Positions 33,576-46,240 are shown, numbered from the stretch's first letter. The stretch: 64,000 nucleotides of DNA from Chlorocebus sabaeus (GCF_047675955.1 NC_132911.1:72511133-72575132); one strand, 5' to 3'. Numbers and translations: made by a program. The notes: generated from the letters alone by a model not told the origin.

Positions 33576-34190
33576 ATAATTGTCAAAAAGACATTCATCT
33601 TGACTTGCAGATGACCACAGATGGGGGAAAAAGGAAGAGATGAAACAATCCAGCTCTCTCTACTCATAGGAATTCTCTCCAATGCTATCTCCAATAGCAT
33701 TTTCCTCTCTTTCTCTTATATTGGTTACGGTGGTAATGATAATTGAACCGGTTTGTCCCTCTCAACCAACAAGCTCTATACAGATGTATGTAGAGCCTCA
33801 TATTTAATGGGGTTTATTTCTCATCCTCTGTTTTCAGCTTTAATGCTTTAGCCAAGAGTTCTAAGACAGCCAGAACTGTCTCATTCTATATCCTATTACT
33901 ATGGTTAACTTAATGGTAAAATTTATTTCCTTAAGTCATTGTATAATTTTTTTTATAGCAGCATATGGCTAAAAAAAAATCATGTTTTCTCTACTTTGAT
34001 TTTGAAATAAGTGAATACTTTGAAGGTTATTATCAAATTAGAGTCTTGGTACCTCACATACTAAGACTTGATATATTATATACCAAGACTTGGTAACTAC
34101 ATATCACATGTGGTTAAAATAAATATAACCACAAGGCATCCTGATTATTTTCAAAAGCAAAAGGATATATTCTAGTTCTTTCCTTTTTTA
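33576..34190. other. No recognised element
   Basis: No repeat or gene named. 'taagacttgatatattatataccaagacttgg' near 34065-34095 is a small imperfect repeat. Confidence 0.5.
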
Positions 34191-34194
34191 TGTT

Positions 34195-34500
34195 TTTTTG
34201 TTTTGTTTGTTTGTTTCTCACATAGAGTCGCATCTGTTGCCCAGGCTAGAGTGCAGTGGCATGATTATAGCTCACTGTAACTTTGAACTCCTGGACTCAA
34301 GCCATCCTCCTGCCTCAGCCTCTCAAATAGCTAGTACTACAGGCATGCACCCCCATGCCCACCTAATCTTTTAATTTTTGTAGAAATACAGTCTTACTAT
34401 TTTGCCCAGGATGGTCTTGAACTACTGACCTCAAGTGATTCTTCCACCTCGACCTCCCAAACTGCTAGGATTACAGGCATGAGCCACCACACCTGGCCTA
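34195..34500 (-). mobile_element. AluJ-like element, antisense
   Basis: (TTTG)n-type tail, 'tgttgcccaggctagagtgcag', 'gaactcctggactcaagccatcctcctgcctcag' and 'ggattacaggcatgagccaccacacctggcc'. High divergence fits AluJ. Confidence 0.93.
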
Positions 34501-35104
34501 TAATTCTTTCTTAAACTATGATTGTACTTTAGCATTTTTTGATGTGAAGCTTATATTAAAATATATTTGTATCTCTTATGGTATGTTTTGGATACATCTA
34601 TAGCTAAGTTAAGATGGGAGCTTTTAATCCTTGATATTCAGCTTCTTCTCTCATTAAATCCAATTTAAAGTTTTTCCCAGTGCTGACTAGGGCACAGTAG
34701 GTACAAATGAATGTTATTATTTGCATTTGACAGGATTCATTGTAGTTCAGACTGACCAGACATAGATATTATTTGAGGTTTCAGCTGTCCACTAGACACA
34801 AATGAAAATATTTGAACTTCATTGTAATTATTCAACACAAGCTTTGAAATTAGGAGAATGAACCCTTGTGGACACCATATAGCTCCTAAAACATTAATGT
34901 ATTTTTCCCAATGCTACAGAGTCTCCTAAGTAAAATATACTAACCAACCAGAAAGTAGTTATTATCATTTCCTTTCAAAACATAAAAAAAAATGTGGAGT
35001 TTAAATAATTGGCCCACGGTTGCATCCAAGTACTAAAATTATTATTTTGTCTTGGGGGAAAATGCTTGGAATATGCAATTAAAAATTATTCAAATACCAG
35101 TTTC
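34501..35104. other. No recognised element
   Basis: AT-rich; nothing named. Confidence 0.5.
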
Positions 35105-35282
35105 TCTTTTTACTAGAAGCATAACATTAGGGAGTTCTATAACTCTCTGAACTTTGATCTGCTCAACCATAAAGTAAAGCAAATATTCTCTACCTTAATG
35201 TGTTGTTGTGAAGATTAAATAGAGATTTATGTTTTGACATGGCGACTACTGCAAAATAATAAGTCAATAAATAGTAGTTTTT
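35105..35282 (+). mobile_element. MIR element, sense
   Basis: 'aactctctgaactttgatctgctcaacc', 'ttgttgtgaagattaaatagag' and 'aagtcaataaatagtagttt' follow MIR core to tail. Confidence 0.75.
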
Positions 35283-36034
35283 ACTTCTTTCTTCGTGTAG
35301 GACAAGATGTTATAGAATCAACATTAATAAGATTCACTGGTATGTTTTCCTAATTCTTTAGCAGAGATGGATCTGTGATTACTTATCCACATCCTCTTAT
35401 TGGACTAGCTCAATTTTATGCGCTATATAAGAGGCGTCTAATTTATGTGCAATAAAGTGACATAGAAAGTTGACTTTTTGACATGGGCTTTGCTGTGTTA
35501 TGTTCTAGCTCAGTAGTTTCCAAATGTTTTGATTTTGCAGTCCTATTTATAAAACGTTATTTTGTTCACAATATTTAGCTGCATGTATAAATTATATGCA
35601 TGCATAAATCTGTTAATAAATTTTACACATAATAAAACACATGTAAACAAGGGAATGTTCAAAAGCTGAAACAAAAATAAATCTAAGTAAAAGTTCTGAT
35701 AATCCCTAACAAATAGTCATGTACACTCCATTGAGAAACCACAGCCGCAACCATTAAATGGACATGCACAAGCATCATTGCAATAGAAACTCATTATATA
35801 GGATGTTCACGTATTTCTGCTTTATTCATATACTGGTGCCTTTCACAATTTTGTCAAACCTCAGAAAAAAACAATGGCATGAGCCAAGAGAAGACAATCT
35901 TTCAATTGTGAAAGACCAATTCATGAAGTATTTGTTAGAGAATGGGTCCTTGGGAATATTATCTTGTTTAGAAAAACAAAACACAAACTACTTAAAATAT
36001 GTGAGTATCTTATCTTGACCTATTGTACTCTAGC
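35283..36034. other. No recognised element
   Basis: AT-rich DNA; no exon or repeat named. Confidence 0.5.
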
Positions 36035-36345
36035 AATTAGTCAGCATTTATTTAGGGAGCACTTATATGCCTAGCACTGGGCTAGGTGTTGTGTGGCACC
36101 AAACTTAAGATTAGACTTGAAGACATTATATATTTTAAATAGTACATAGATGCATATTGCAGTGAAGCCAAATGGTTAAAATAATAGGCTTTAGACTCTG
36201 GCATGTATATAAGTTTGAGTCAAGTCTAGAAACAGAACCTGTATCTCTACTTCCCTCCATCAATGCAACTGTTTGTCTATTCTTCAAATTTTATGGAGTG
36301 CCTACAATATACCATTGACTGGGTTAGGTACTGAGATGCTTAGGA
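36035..36345 (-). mobile_element. Two L2/MIR-type antisense scraps
   Basis: 'gcatttatttagggagcacttatatgcctagcactgggctaggtgttg' (36040-36095) and 'ttatggagtgcctacaatataccattgactgggttaggtactgagatg' (36292-36340) are two diverged copies of the reverse-orientation L2/MIR terminal motif. About 170 unassigned bases separate them. Confidence 0.55.
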
Positions 36346-36384
36346 CACACAGTGCTGAGGGAGGTAAGGTCAATGTCACTGTCC

Positions 36385-36465
36385 TTTTTATATTCTTTCA
36401 TATTTGTATCTCCAAGGCCTAGAACAATGCCTGTATTTGTTGTATGAGTGAAGGAAGGAATGATC
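36385..36465 (+). mobile_element. L2 3' end, sense
   Basis: 'tttgtatctccaaggcctagaacaatgcctgt' and a terminal 'ttgttgtatgagtgaaggaaggaatg' fit the L2 3' end. Confidence 0.6.
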
Positions 36466-37400
36466 ATATGGCCTGTCAGAAAAGGCAGACTTAAAATAAA
36501 ATAAAATAAAATAAATATTTAATGTTGATTATATTGAGAAGAGAAAGAAAAAGTACAGCTCTTCTGAAAGCTTATAAATGGGGGGATCTCATGAAACCCA
36601 CATAAGCCATGAAGGCAGTCCAACAGAGCATGGATACAAATGAGTTTAGAATGATAGAAGCTGAGAACAGGATTTGGACAAATGAATATCATAAGAAGAA
36701 TGCCCTAATATGGGGAGATGCTTGGCCTAATTGAAATGGGAACAAGATTAGTGTTCCTTGAAAGTAGAGAATGAAGGGAGAAATGATATAGGGTATGGCT
36801 GGACTGTAGTCAGGACCCAGATAATCTGAAAACTGTAGTGTCGTTATACTCCTTCCTTTTGGGCCTGCCTGCCTGCCTTTTCTTTTATGTTCTGTGCATC
36901 GTTCTCCTTTTTTTCCCCCAATCATATTACTGCTGTCTCTCTCCAGGCCTGTTTATTCAACTATATTTAAACTTAATAGATCAAAACAAAGCAAAGCTTT
37001 GTTTTATGTCCAGTATGTTGTATGCCTTTTGAAGGAAACCCATACTGAGTTCTTTGTTACTTCTTGTATCCACTGACATTGAGTACTCAGTGGATAACTA
37101 CGCTTCATCTAGAATCTGATCAACCTGGCTCGTGACATTTTATACAGAGTTCTCTGTTTCCAATTTCTAGTGACAAAATATTAACAGAAGGACCATTGCC
37201 TTAGGGACAGAGACCTAGTGGAAAAGTTGTCTGTAATCTAGGGATTTGGATCTCAGAGTTCCAAATTTCCCAATGGAGCAAAGGATGCAAGGAATACAGT
37301 GTTTAGTTTAGTTTTGTTTTTGTTTAAAATGTCAGCACTGAGTGCTGAGAGGAGGAACCTTCATGGACGCCTGAATGTGAGAAGAGGAGAAGCAAGAAGC
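36466..37400. other. No gene; one (AAAAT)n tract
   Basis: (AAAAT)n at about 36497-36517. The rest is unassigned. No similarity recognised in the short frames here. Confidence 0.5.
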
Positions 37401-37406
37401 AAGAAG

Positions 37407-37770
37407 GGGCAGGGCATGTGGCCCACAACTGTAATCCTAGCTCTTTGGAAGGCTGAGATATGAGGATCACTTGAACTCAGGAGTTCAAGACTAGCCTGGG
37501 CAACATGGCAAAACCTGGTCTCTACAAAAAGAAATAAAATAAATTAGCTGGACATGGTGGCATGCACCTGTAGTGTCCCAGCTATTCAGGGGACTGAGGA
37601 GGGAGGATTGCTTGAGCCCAGGAGTTCGAGGCTGCAGTGAGCCATATTCATGCCACTGCACTCCAGCTTGGTGACAAAGGGAGACCCTGTCTCAAAATAA
37701 GACGAAGAAGGAGAAGAAGGAAGAGAGAAGAAGAAAGAAGAGGAGGAGGGAGAGGAGGAAGAAAAGGGAG
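37407..37770 (+). mobile_element. AluJ-like element, sense, with polypurine tail
   Basis: 'cacaactgtaatcctagctctttgg', 'cttgaactcaggagttcaagactagcctgggcaacatgg', 'ccactgcactccagcttgg' and 'gagaccctgtctc', followed by a ~75-base GAA/GGA purine tail (37692-37770) in place of poly(A). Confidence 0.93.
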
Positions 37771-38034
37771 TTGTGGTAAGCCTACTGTTAGGAGTTAAGG
37801 TAGAGGTGGAGGTTTCAGTTACAATCTTAGTAAGCATTTTGTAGTATTCTGCTACTCTCAGTAATATCAAATGTTTTGAGCATCATTGGACAGTGTCCTA
37901 TATTAAATGTGAACCCTTAGGAAACAATTCACATGACCACTTTTTGGGGTAAAGCAATTTAACAGAAGTTTTTTTTCTAAGGCTTGGCAATCTCATTTTT
38001 TTCCTAGGTCATATGTGGGAGTGTGCTAAAGCAG

Positions 38035-38416
38035 TTTATTAGTTTGTTCTCACACTGCTATAAAGAAATACCCAAGACTGAGTAGTTAATAAAGGAAAAA
38101 GGTTTAACTGACTCGCAGTTCAGCATGGCTGGGGAGGCCTCAGGAAGCTTACAATCATGGTAGAAGGCAAATGAGAAGCAGGTACCTTCATCACAGGGCG
38201 GCAGGACAAAATAAGTGCAAGCAGGGGAAATGCCAGATGCTTATGAAACCATCAGAAACCATGAGATCTCATGAGACTTACTCAATATCACAAGGAAAGC
38301 ATGGGGAAACTGCCCCATGATCCAAATACCTCTACCTGGTCCCACTCTTGACACTGGGGGATTATAGAGATAATTCAAGATGAACGTTTGGGTGGGGACG
38401 CAGCCAAACCATATCA
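38035..38416 (-). mobile_element. THE1/MST-type solo LTR, antisense
   Basis: 'ttattagtttgttctcacactgctataaag', 'catggctggggaggcctcaggaagcttacaatcatgg', 'gagatctcatgagacttactcaatatcac' and 'gggtggggacgcagccaaaccatatca'. Five-base target duplication AGCAG (38030-38034) and GGCAG (38417-38421), one mismatch. Full length for a THE1-class LTR. Confidence 0.93.
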
Positions 38417-38618
38417 GGCAGAGTCCAGACAAAACTCACTTGGAATCATGTTAATTTATTTCTTGATTAATTTGTTCAACAAATATGTATTGAAAACCCC
38501 ATTTTCCATGTTCTATGCTTGAATGATGATCTTCAGAAAAAATTCCCTGCCCTTGCCTTGATTTGTTGGCAGGGTTAAATTTAAGTTTCTCCTACAAGAA
38601 TGTAAGGAGCTTATTTTA

Positions 38619-38897
38619 TTTTATTTATTGCTTATTTTTGAGACAGGATCTCACTCTGTTGCCCAGTTTGGAGTGCAGTGGTGCAATCTAGGCTCATTGC
38701 AGCCTTAGCCTTCTGGACTCAAGAAATTCTCTTATTTCAGCCTTCCAACTAGCTGGAACTACAGGCACATGCCACCACGCCCAGCTAATTTTTGTAGATA
38801 TGGGATGTCGACATGTTGCCCAGGCTGGCCTCGAACTCCTGGGCTTAACCGATTCTCCTGCCTCAGCCTCCCAAAGTGCTAGGATTACATGCATAAG
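38619..38897 (-). mobile_element. AluJ-like element, antisense
   Basis: 'gagacaggatctcactctgttgcccag' to 'gtgctaggattacatgcataag'. The linker lacks the usual 'tttttagtagag' box. Target duplication GAGCTTATTTTA at 38607-38618 and 38902-38913. Confidence 0.92.
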
Positions 38898-38940
38898 CCC
38901 AGAGCTTATTTTACATGTGTGTGGCCCAGAGCTTATTTTA
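38898..38940. repeat. Small tandem duplication that re-copied the target site
   Basis: CCCAGAGCTTATTTTA occurs twice in a row (38898-38913 and 38925-38940) with a TGTGTG spacer, so the Alu target sequence is present three times in total. Confidence 0.9.
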
Positions 38941-40170
38941 GGATGAGATCAAAAGCATGAATAACAGAGCAGAAATAACCAAGTCCTTGGTGATATTCCT
39001 GAGCAGTTTAACCAATCAACTTGAAGTCTTTCCAAGCTGAGAACTTTCTAGCTAAATAAGCCATTAATTCTTTTTTATTTAAACTAGTTAGAATTGGTTT
39101 CCTGTTATTTGTAAGCCTGAGCATCTTGAAACAATACACATATATGATAGATAAATTTTAGGATAAATGATAGAAGGATTGAATGCCTTTATTGTAACTT
39201 TATTTTTAAAGTGTGAAATTTGGATCAATATATAAAGGCTGACATTAAAAACATCCAGCTAAGAAGAGAGGTCTAATGTTATAACTTCCAAAAAGTGAAA
39301 GAATATCTTTGAAATGAAAATGGAAAATGAAATATCAAACATTTATATGAATTATTTGTATATTATTAAATGCTTTCAAAGCTCATTCTTTAGCATCTCG
39401 AAGAAAGACTTACCATATGAACAAAATGAACATTTACATGCACATTACTTATATTAATAAACTACATATATAAGTCAATTAATTAAAATTGGACATTGCA
39501 TTCATTTATAAACAGCCTATAACTGATCATTGTTTGAAGAGAGAAAGGATGATGGAATGCTCTAGCAATTGGTAGATATTTGAGAGTTGAAGATTTTTGC
39601 ACCTTTAAGAAATTCCAATATTACTTCAGTTATTAATCTCAGGCCCACTTCTTTCCTAGTGGCAAGAATCAGGCCCTCTTCTGAACAAATTCCATGAAGG
39701 ATCTGTTTCCTTTCCCACAAAGAAAGAATGTCTAATTTAGTTTCACATTCCTACAGGTACATTAACCAAGCCTGAAGTTTATCTATCTTCTATGCCCCGC
39801 TCCACAGCAACACTGACTGAGATGACATTTAGATGATCTGAAATACCATTTTATTTATTTTTGCTACTCTTGTTTTTCTTTCTGATTTGGTTCCTCTCTT
39901 GCTGTTGTTACAACTTCATCTCTCATTCCTTTCATTGCTTCCATGGCGTTAACTTTCCTTTTGTTTCTCTTTGCAATGTTATCTCATTCCTACAACAAGT
40001 CACTGATTTCTATTCAAACAAACAAGCAAACATGTGCAAAAAGCTCAAATAAAATAAACCCTGTCCAGTGTAGGCCACTGTGTAGAAAAGAAAAAAATCA
40101 GGATCATGTCATTGTCTTGGATAAAGATGTGCCAGGATATCTTCTGGTCACATGTGTATACCTCTCCACA
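38941..40170. other. No recognised element (~1.2 kb)
   Basis: AT-rich single-copy-looking DNA without named repeat or exon. Confidence 0.5.
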
Positions 40171-40184
40171 CTTCTTGTTGCATG

Positions 40185-40506
40185 GTTTTTGTTTATTTGT
40201 TTGTTTGTTTGTTTTTTGAGACAGAGTCTCACTGTGTAACCCAAGCGGGAGTGCAGTGGTACAATTATGGCTCACTGTAGGGTCAACCTCCCAGGTTCAA
40301 GCGACCCTTCCAACTGGAACGTCTCAAGTAGCTGGGACTGCAGGAGTGCGTCACTACACCCCGGCTAATTTTATTTTTTAATTTTTTTGTAGAGATAGGA
40401 TCTCCCCATGTTGCCCAGGTGGATCTCAAACTCTTGGGTTCAAGTAATCCTCCTGACTTCACCTCCCAAAGTGCTGGAATTATAGGCATGAGCCACCACA
40501 CCCAGC
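40185..40506 (-). mobile_element. Alu, antisense
   Basis: (TTTG)n tail, 'gagacagagtctcactgtgtaacccaagcggg' to 'tataggcatgagccaccacacccagc'. Perfect 14-bp target duplication CTTCTTGTTGCATG at 40171-40184 and 40507-40520. Confidence 0.97.
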
Positions 40507-40520
40507 CTTCTTGTTGCATG

Positions 40521-41924
40521 TTAATCCCAGGCTCTGCTTATGGTTAGAGAAAATGTCTTTGAAGCCATAAAGATTCTAAATACAGCTGAATATGCCTTTA
40601 AATTAAATTCAGTTGATAAGTTAAAAAGAAATGATAGCTCCATTTTGCCATATCAGGAACAAGATGTACTTGAAAGAGAAACTGAGTTCAGCCAGAAAAA
40701 TTAATTGGAGGGAATAAAAGAGGCTTGAAGAGAAACCTAGCATTTAATTATGCTTAATTGTCACTGTGGAAATTACTGTTTACAGTATTGTCATTTTAAA
40801 AAAAAGATATTTTTAGAGGTGACATTTTGATAAGGATAATTTCCTGCTTCCAATGTAATACATTTTTATCAGTATTTGACTCCATGGCTGTCAAGCCAGC
40901 AAAACTGTTGACAGGTTTTTTTAGATTGGATGAATGCAGGCCCAAGATATCTTGGTTCTTAGCTGAAATTTATTGAACGCATCAATATTGCATTGACATA
41001 AAAAAACCCTTTATGCTGCATTAACTGAATTCAATTGTACAACTTGGTAAATAGACATACATAAGACAATGATGAGCTCAGCAAATACTTTATGTGTGCA
41101 GACAATTTGGAAAGAAATTCAAGATTGAAACTCAGGCTTAGAAGAGCTAATATATATATTACATTCAACTCAAGGCAATAAAATTTACCACACATTCATG
41201 TATCTCAGAAGATTGTTTTGGGAAAACATTAACTCCTTTCTATGTGTTCAATTATACCCTGAGGCTATATTCTAATTGAGAGTCCATATTAATAAATTAG
41301 ATGATAAAATATAAGCAAAAATATGACAGTGAGATAAGTTGTCCTAGGGAAAAGAAGCTTTGAGGTGACAGAACTTACAATTCGGAATACTAGAGGAAAT
41401 CATCAGAAAGCACAACTTGAAGGATTTCAATTATTTTGTACAAAATAAGGTTAATGAAGGAATACTTCAGTGTTCAGTATTTTTTCCTGAATATTTTAAG
41501 AAGTACAAGAAGCTTGATTATTGTATTATCTGAAACAGGAAGACTAGATTATTTTTCTTTAATACGGGTACCCGGTAAACTTCATTGATCTGCATTCAAG
41601 TGCTCTACTCTAAGTTTATTCCAAAGAACTGTTCTAGTGCTTTTTTAACTCGAGCATGTTCTAGTTAATCCACTAAATGCTTACATCTCATATATGGCCA
41701 GTATTGTATTTTTGGGTTTGCATATGTTGCTTTTGGAGTACTCTGTTGTCATTAGAAGATTCCTACTACTTGTATCTAATGTTTAAAACACCACAGCATT
41801 TAAAATAGGTATATTAAATGGGTTACAAATTGAGCAGGATGTGTGTGCATTCCATTTTTTTTTCTTGAAAAATGACTTAAATACCTATAGATTAAAAACA
41901 GAAAGTAAAAATAATCAAGAAAAT
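40521..41924. other. No recognised element (~1.4 kb)
   Basis: AT-rich; no repeat family, exon or RNA gene recognised. Confidence 0.5.
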
Positions 41925-42395
41925 TATAAAAGCTCTCCAGTGCTCCTTCATTGAAATAACTTTTGTTAACATTTTGATACATATTTTCCAGTCTTTTTAA
42001 TGCGCATATATATTTGGTATTTAACAAAATTGAATCATATGCAAATAGTGTTGCAACCTGAAATTTTCAATTAGAAACATAGCTCACATAAAAAATTTCA
42101 TTGATAAGTTTAGTGGCTTTCCATTAATGATGTATTCCATAAATACATGATAACATATTTTATCCATTTCCTATTGTATTGGATATTTATATTTTACATC
42201 TTTGCAGTTATAACCATTGTAGTGGTGGATAAATATGTAGATCTGATTACTTCCTAGTAATTCTTGTTGATAGATTTGCTCTATAAAATGATGTGCACAG
42301 TTTAAGACATTTCACATATATTGCCAAAATGCTTTCCGGAGAGATTTTTATAGTTTATAATCTTGACAGTGTTATAGGTTGCTTTTTTCTCTGTA
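41925..42395 (-). mobile_element. L1ME-type fragment, antisense
   Basis: 'cattgaaataacttttgttaacattttgatacatattttccagtc', 'tgatgtattccataaata', 'atccatttcctattgtattggatattta' and 'atattgccaaaatgctttccgg' follow the antisense L1ME 3' end order. Confidence 0.75.
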
Positions 42396-42768
42396 TTTTT
42401 GTCTCTGTTTCCTCATCTGTGACACAGAAATAATTATACAGTGAACTAAAGTAAATTAAATTAGAAATTCCATCTTCATTCTCACTAGCCAGATTTCAAG
42501 AGTTCAAAAGTAATGTGTACCTACTGTGTTGAACACAGCAGACCTAGAATACTGCTCTCATTGCAGAATATTTTTGCTGGACCAACGGGCCTTAGCTTCA
42601 AAAACATTTCTATTTCCCATCATTCCCGGCCTCTCATCTATTCTACGCAGTAAGATGCTGCCATCCGTTGACCGCTGTGACACCATGCTCCCTTAGTTTT
42701 CTTCCAGCCTCTTCAGGCCATTTCTTCTCAGTCTCCCTTAGGAACTCCTCCACCTCCACCTGCTCTTT

Positions 42769-43066
42769 TTTTTTTTTTTTGAGACAGTGTCTCGCTCTGT
42801 TGCCCAAGCTGGAGTGCGGTGGTGTGATCTCCCCTCACTGCAAACTCCACCTCCTGGGTTCATGCCATTCTCCTGCCTCAGCCTCCTGAGTAGCTGGGAC
42901 TACAGGCACCCACCACCATGCCCGGCTAATTTTTTTGTATTTATTTTTTAGTAGAGACAGGGTTTTATCACGTTAGCCAGGATGATCTCAATCTCCTGAC
43001 CTCGTGATCCACCCTCCTCGGCCTCCCAAAGTGCTGAGATTACAGGAGTGAGCCACTGCACCCGGC
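42769..43066 (-). mobile_element. AluY-like element, antisense
   Basis: 'gagacagtgtctcgctctgttgcccaagctgg' to 'gagtgagccactgcacccggcc'. 'gttagccaggatgatctcaatctcctgacctcgtgatcc' is the AluY rather than AluS version. Perfect 13-bp target duplication CCACCTGCTCTTT at 42756-42768 and 43067-43079. Confidence 0.95.
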
Positions 43067-43079
43067 CCACCTGCTCTTT

Positions 43080-43210
43080 AAAAGTTGAACATTCTCAGGA
43101 TTCAGTCCTAAATCTCCTCTTTTTTTATTTTATACTTTCTTTTAGAAAGTTTCTATGGATTCCAATACTTTCTATTCGGTGGCAATTCTGAATTTTATAT
43201 TTGTATTTAT
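43080..43210 (+). mobile_element. L2 internal fragment, sense
   Basis: 'ctcaggattcagtcctaaatctcctctttt', '...ttagaaagtttctatggattccaatac' and 'ggtggcaattctgaattttatat' follow the L2 ORF2 3' segment order. It may begin before the AluY at 42769. Confidence 0.55.
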
Positions 43211-44084
43211 ATCATATCTTCTGATAGGTCTACTTTACATCCATGCACTGGCATCCATGCCAGTTTCATCCTCCTGGGAGAAAAGGGGTTCCTCAGACGG
43301 GAGCTAGAAAATGAAAGCTCAACTCTCATGATCAGAAGAAGAGTGCTGTCTTTCTTTTGGCCTAGACGTTGGGTCTGCATATCTAGGAGGTTATTTATTG
43401 TAGCAGAGGTTAAAGATGGTGTCAGACCAAGAATTAGAAAATCTGAAAGGCAGGAAGATGTGAGCATCATCCTAGGTCCAGTACACACTTGAGAGTGAAA
43501 TTATCTGGGACCATTATCATGGCCATGTTTATATTCTTTATTTACATCCTAGTTTCTAGTAAAATTTTATTGAAAATTCTGAATTTATTTCAACTGTACT
43601 ATGTAGAGCGCATTAAGAAGGGAAGTGTTTACCTAAATTTGGGCCAGGATGTTAACCGTAAAATTGTGTCCTCTAGCCCCATTTCCCCATTTCCTACTTC
43701 AGACCCCTGTAATGGTGACTGGTAATGTATGAGCTGTCCCACAGGTCTGTCTTGCTTGTATAGTCCAAACAATTTCCCCATCATGAAATTTTTCTTCCAG
43801 CGTTAATGTTTAAAGTTTCTAGTTTTAATGTGATTAAAATACATATTCCCTTCAAGGTATCTGCTGGGAGAAAATATACTTGGGTCTAGAATGTTTCTCT
43901 AAGGTTTCAGGTCCAGTATATACTTCTGCATCTACAATGTAAGAATGATGATGAATAAGCTTCTAAGTTATCATGTCCTGATTTGTTCTTTGAGCTGTAC
44001 AGTGTGCAATAGTGCACCCTTCTGGAAAAAATATTAGAAAAAGCTCTATCCTCCACTGCAGCCCATCCTGATTCTTTGTTTTGA
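43211..44084. other. No recognised element
   Basis: No exon or repeat named. Short frames here show no recognisable domain. Confidence 0.5.
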
Positions 44085-44215
44085 CTTCTGCTGAGAATTG
44101 CTCATTTCCTCTCTGCAGTCACTGGCATCTCCATGACTGTCTTGTGCCAGTGTGTCCAGGAGAATAGCCTGGCACTGGCCAGGTGCTGAAAAAATACTCC
44201 TTGAGCTAAAGAACC
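44085..44215 (+). mobile_element. L2 3' end, sense (probable)
   Basis: 'agcctggcactggccaggtgctgaaaaaatactccttgag' fits the L2 terminal motif; the upstream part is weak. Confidence 0.45.
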
Positions 44216-45484
44216 CATGTTTGTATCATTAAGCAGTCTGAATGAGACAATGTAGCCTCCCTAATAGGGTGACAGGAGGAGGATTTCTGTTCTGCCAAAA
44301 GAAACATACAAGATTTTGGGAGAGATACTGGTGAATTTCAAGCTGTCTGCCATTCAGATGTGTGTCCAATTTAGGAGATACTTAACCACACTACCCTTTC
44401 TCAGAAGACATGATAGGAAGGAAAGTTTTACCCTTTTAATAAAATGAACTAAAACGAAATGCTTTAGAGGTGAAAATTTGGCCCTTTCCAATTCTATTTT
44501 CTAAGACTATTATTTTTAAATTTTGTTTACATCTAAAGTCAATGCCAATATAGAGTTCTCAACCCTCTCCTTTGAAGTTTCAATAGGTTCCTTATTTATA
44601 GAGTGAAACGACAGCAACAGCAAAAACAGTAGGTCGAAAGAACATGTATTCGATGGCTTTTGCCAGTTCAGTGTTGAAAGTACTAATATCTTGCTGTTTG
44701 TATCAATTCTTGATTTGCTGTCTGGCCCAACACTATGTGTGGGATGCAGGGCAGTCTGTTTAATATATATGGTGCTGGCCTCTGCTTCTGGGTCTGTGCT
44801 TTTGTTGCCAAGATGTTGCTTTACTTGTTAAATAAAACAAAACAAGATTAATTGGTTATTAGTAAAACTCCAGGCTGTATGATTAAATATTGCACAACAA
44901 CCAACTTTGTGTTTTTAAGAAGTGAGAAGATGCGTAGTAAAAGCTGGGGTGAGTTCATTCCACAAGGGCACAGTTTGCCCTCTGCTGTTGCTGATCGCTC
45001 TCAGATTAATCAGGCTAAAACCGGTTGTTGAAATACATAAAATGCTTTGACAAGAAAAGCGATCCAGTTGGTACGTGCAGACGTAACTGTTATCTCCACT
45101 CAGCCAAAGGTTTTGTTCTCTCTTGCACTCTGCATATATTTTGAAAGATTGGAAATGTAGGTTCTAATAATAACATGATGGAACCAAGCTCATGGTGGGA
45201 GCAGATGGTGAAATTTTAACAGATGACATGAGAGTGTAGAGTGATTCAACCTTTATTTTGCTGATAGATTTTCTATCAAAGAGGATTAACTTTAAACACC
45301 AGAAAATAGGGTGTTCTTGATTAAGAAGAAGCTGAAAACGAAGGAATGAAAAAAATATGCAATACGCTTTTAATGAGTTTAAAGTCTCTGGGCTCAGTGT
45401 GGTTATATCCTTGTGAATGTAAACAACTTGAATTGAGGTCACAGAACCATGGTGTGTCCTCTTTAATTAATAAGCCAATACCTC
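44216..45484. other. No recognised element (~1.3 kb)
   Basis: Single-copy-looking DNA. No repeat family or gene named. Confidence 0.5.
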
Positions 45485-45715
45485 ACCACAATTACTGTGG
45501 CAGTCATGGTATAAGCACTGGGTATTATTTGATCCTTACTACAACCTTATCTGGTAATTTTATCAGCCTCATTTTAGTGATAAGGACATGGAGACACAGA
45601 GAGGTTAAGAAACTTGTCTGAGGTCACACATCAAACAAATGGAGGAACAAAGTAGCAAACCCACATACTTTGATACCAGTATTCATGCTCTCACTCCCCA
45701 CACTATACTTCCCAA
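45485..45715 (-). mobile_element. MIR element, antisense
   Basis: 'ttgatccttactacaacctta', 'tcattttagtgataaggacatggagacacagagaggttaagaaacttgtctgaggtcacaca' and 'atgctctcactccccacactat' are a well-kept antisense MIR, including the core. Confidence 0.88.
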
Positions 45716-45869
45716 GCTGACAGAGGTGTCTAAACACTGGAAACAGGAATAGCATTTTTAGTTTTCAACATAGTAAACGAGGTATATTCTGGAATCAGCA
45801 GAAGTTAAGATTAATTGACCTATAGTAAAATTACAGAATTTGTGATTAAATGTTGAATAGTAAAAAACA

Positions 45870-46240
45870 GTGGGTGGGATATATGCTCCATTGAATCCAG
45901 TGTGAGTTTAATGAGAACAAATCATTCCACACTAGCTTAATCTTTGTTTCTGATAAGATAACCAGGCTCACAGATAAGATCCATGTAGGAGACATAGCTT
46001 ATCTGAGGTTATTTTTTCCAGACAATTGGAAAAGTCTTTCATATACACAAGACAGATTTGTGTAAGATGGAGAAATGTGGAATTAGTGATAGTGCAGCCA
46101 TTTGGATCTTATTGAATCCCGTACCCATGAGGACGGACTGACGATTGGTATGAACCTGCAGGTCTGTCCCTAGTTGTTTGCTGGTGCCAGAACAAGGCCT
46201 GTTCAGTATTTTTACCCAAAGCTTAGATGATGAAAAATAA
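45870..46240 (+). mobile_element. Ancient CR1/L3-like LINE RT fragment, sense
   Basis: 'gtaggagacatagcttatctgagg' and 'aaaagtctttcatatacac...gtaagatggagaaatgtgg', then 'gtacccatgaggacggactgacgattggt', resemble the reverse transcriptase stretch of CR1-clade LINEs. That stretch reads roughly 'DLSKAFD...DKMEKCG...NGRTQ', followed by 'ggcctgttcagtattttta'. Very old and frame-broken; family assignment is tentative. Confidence 0.5.
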
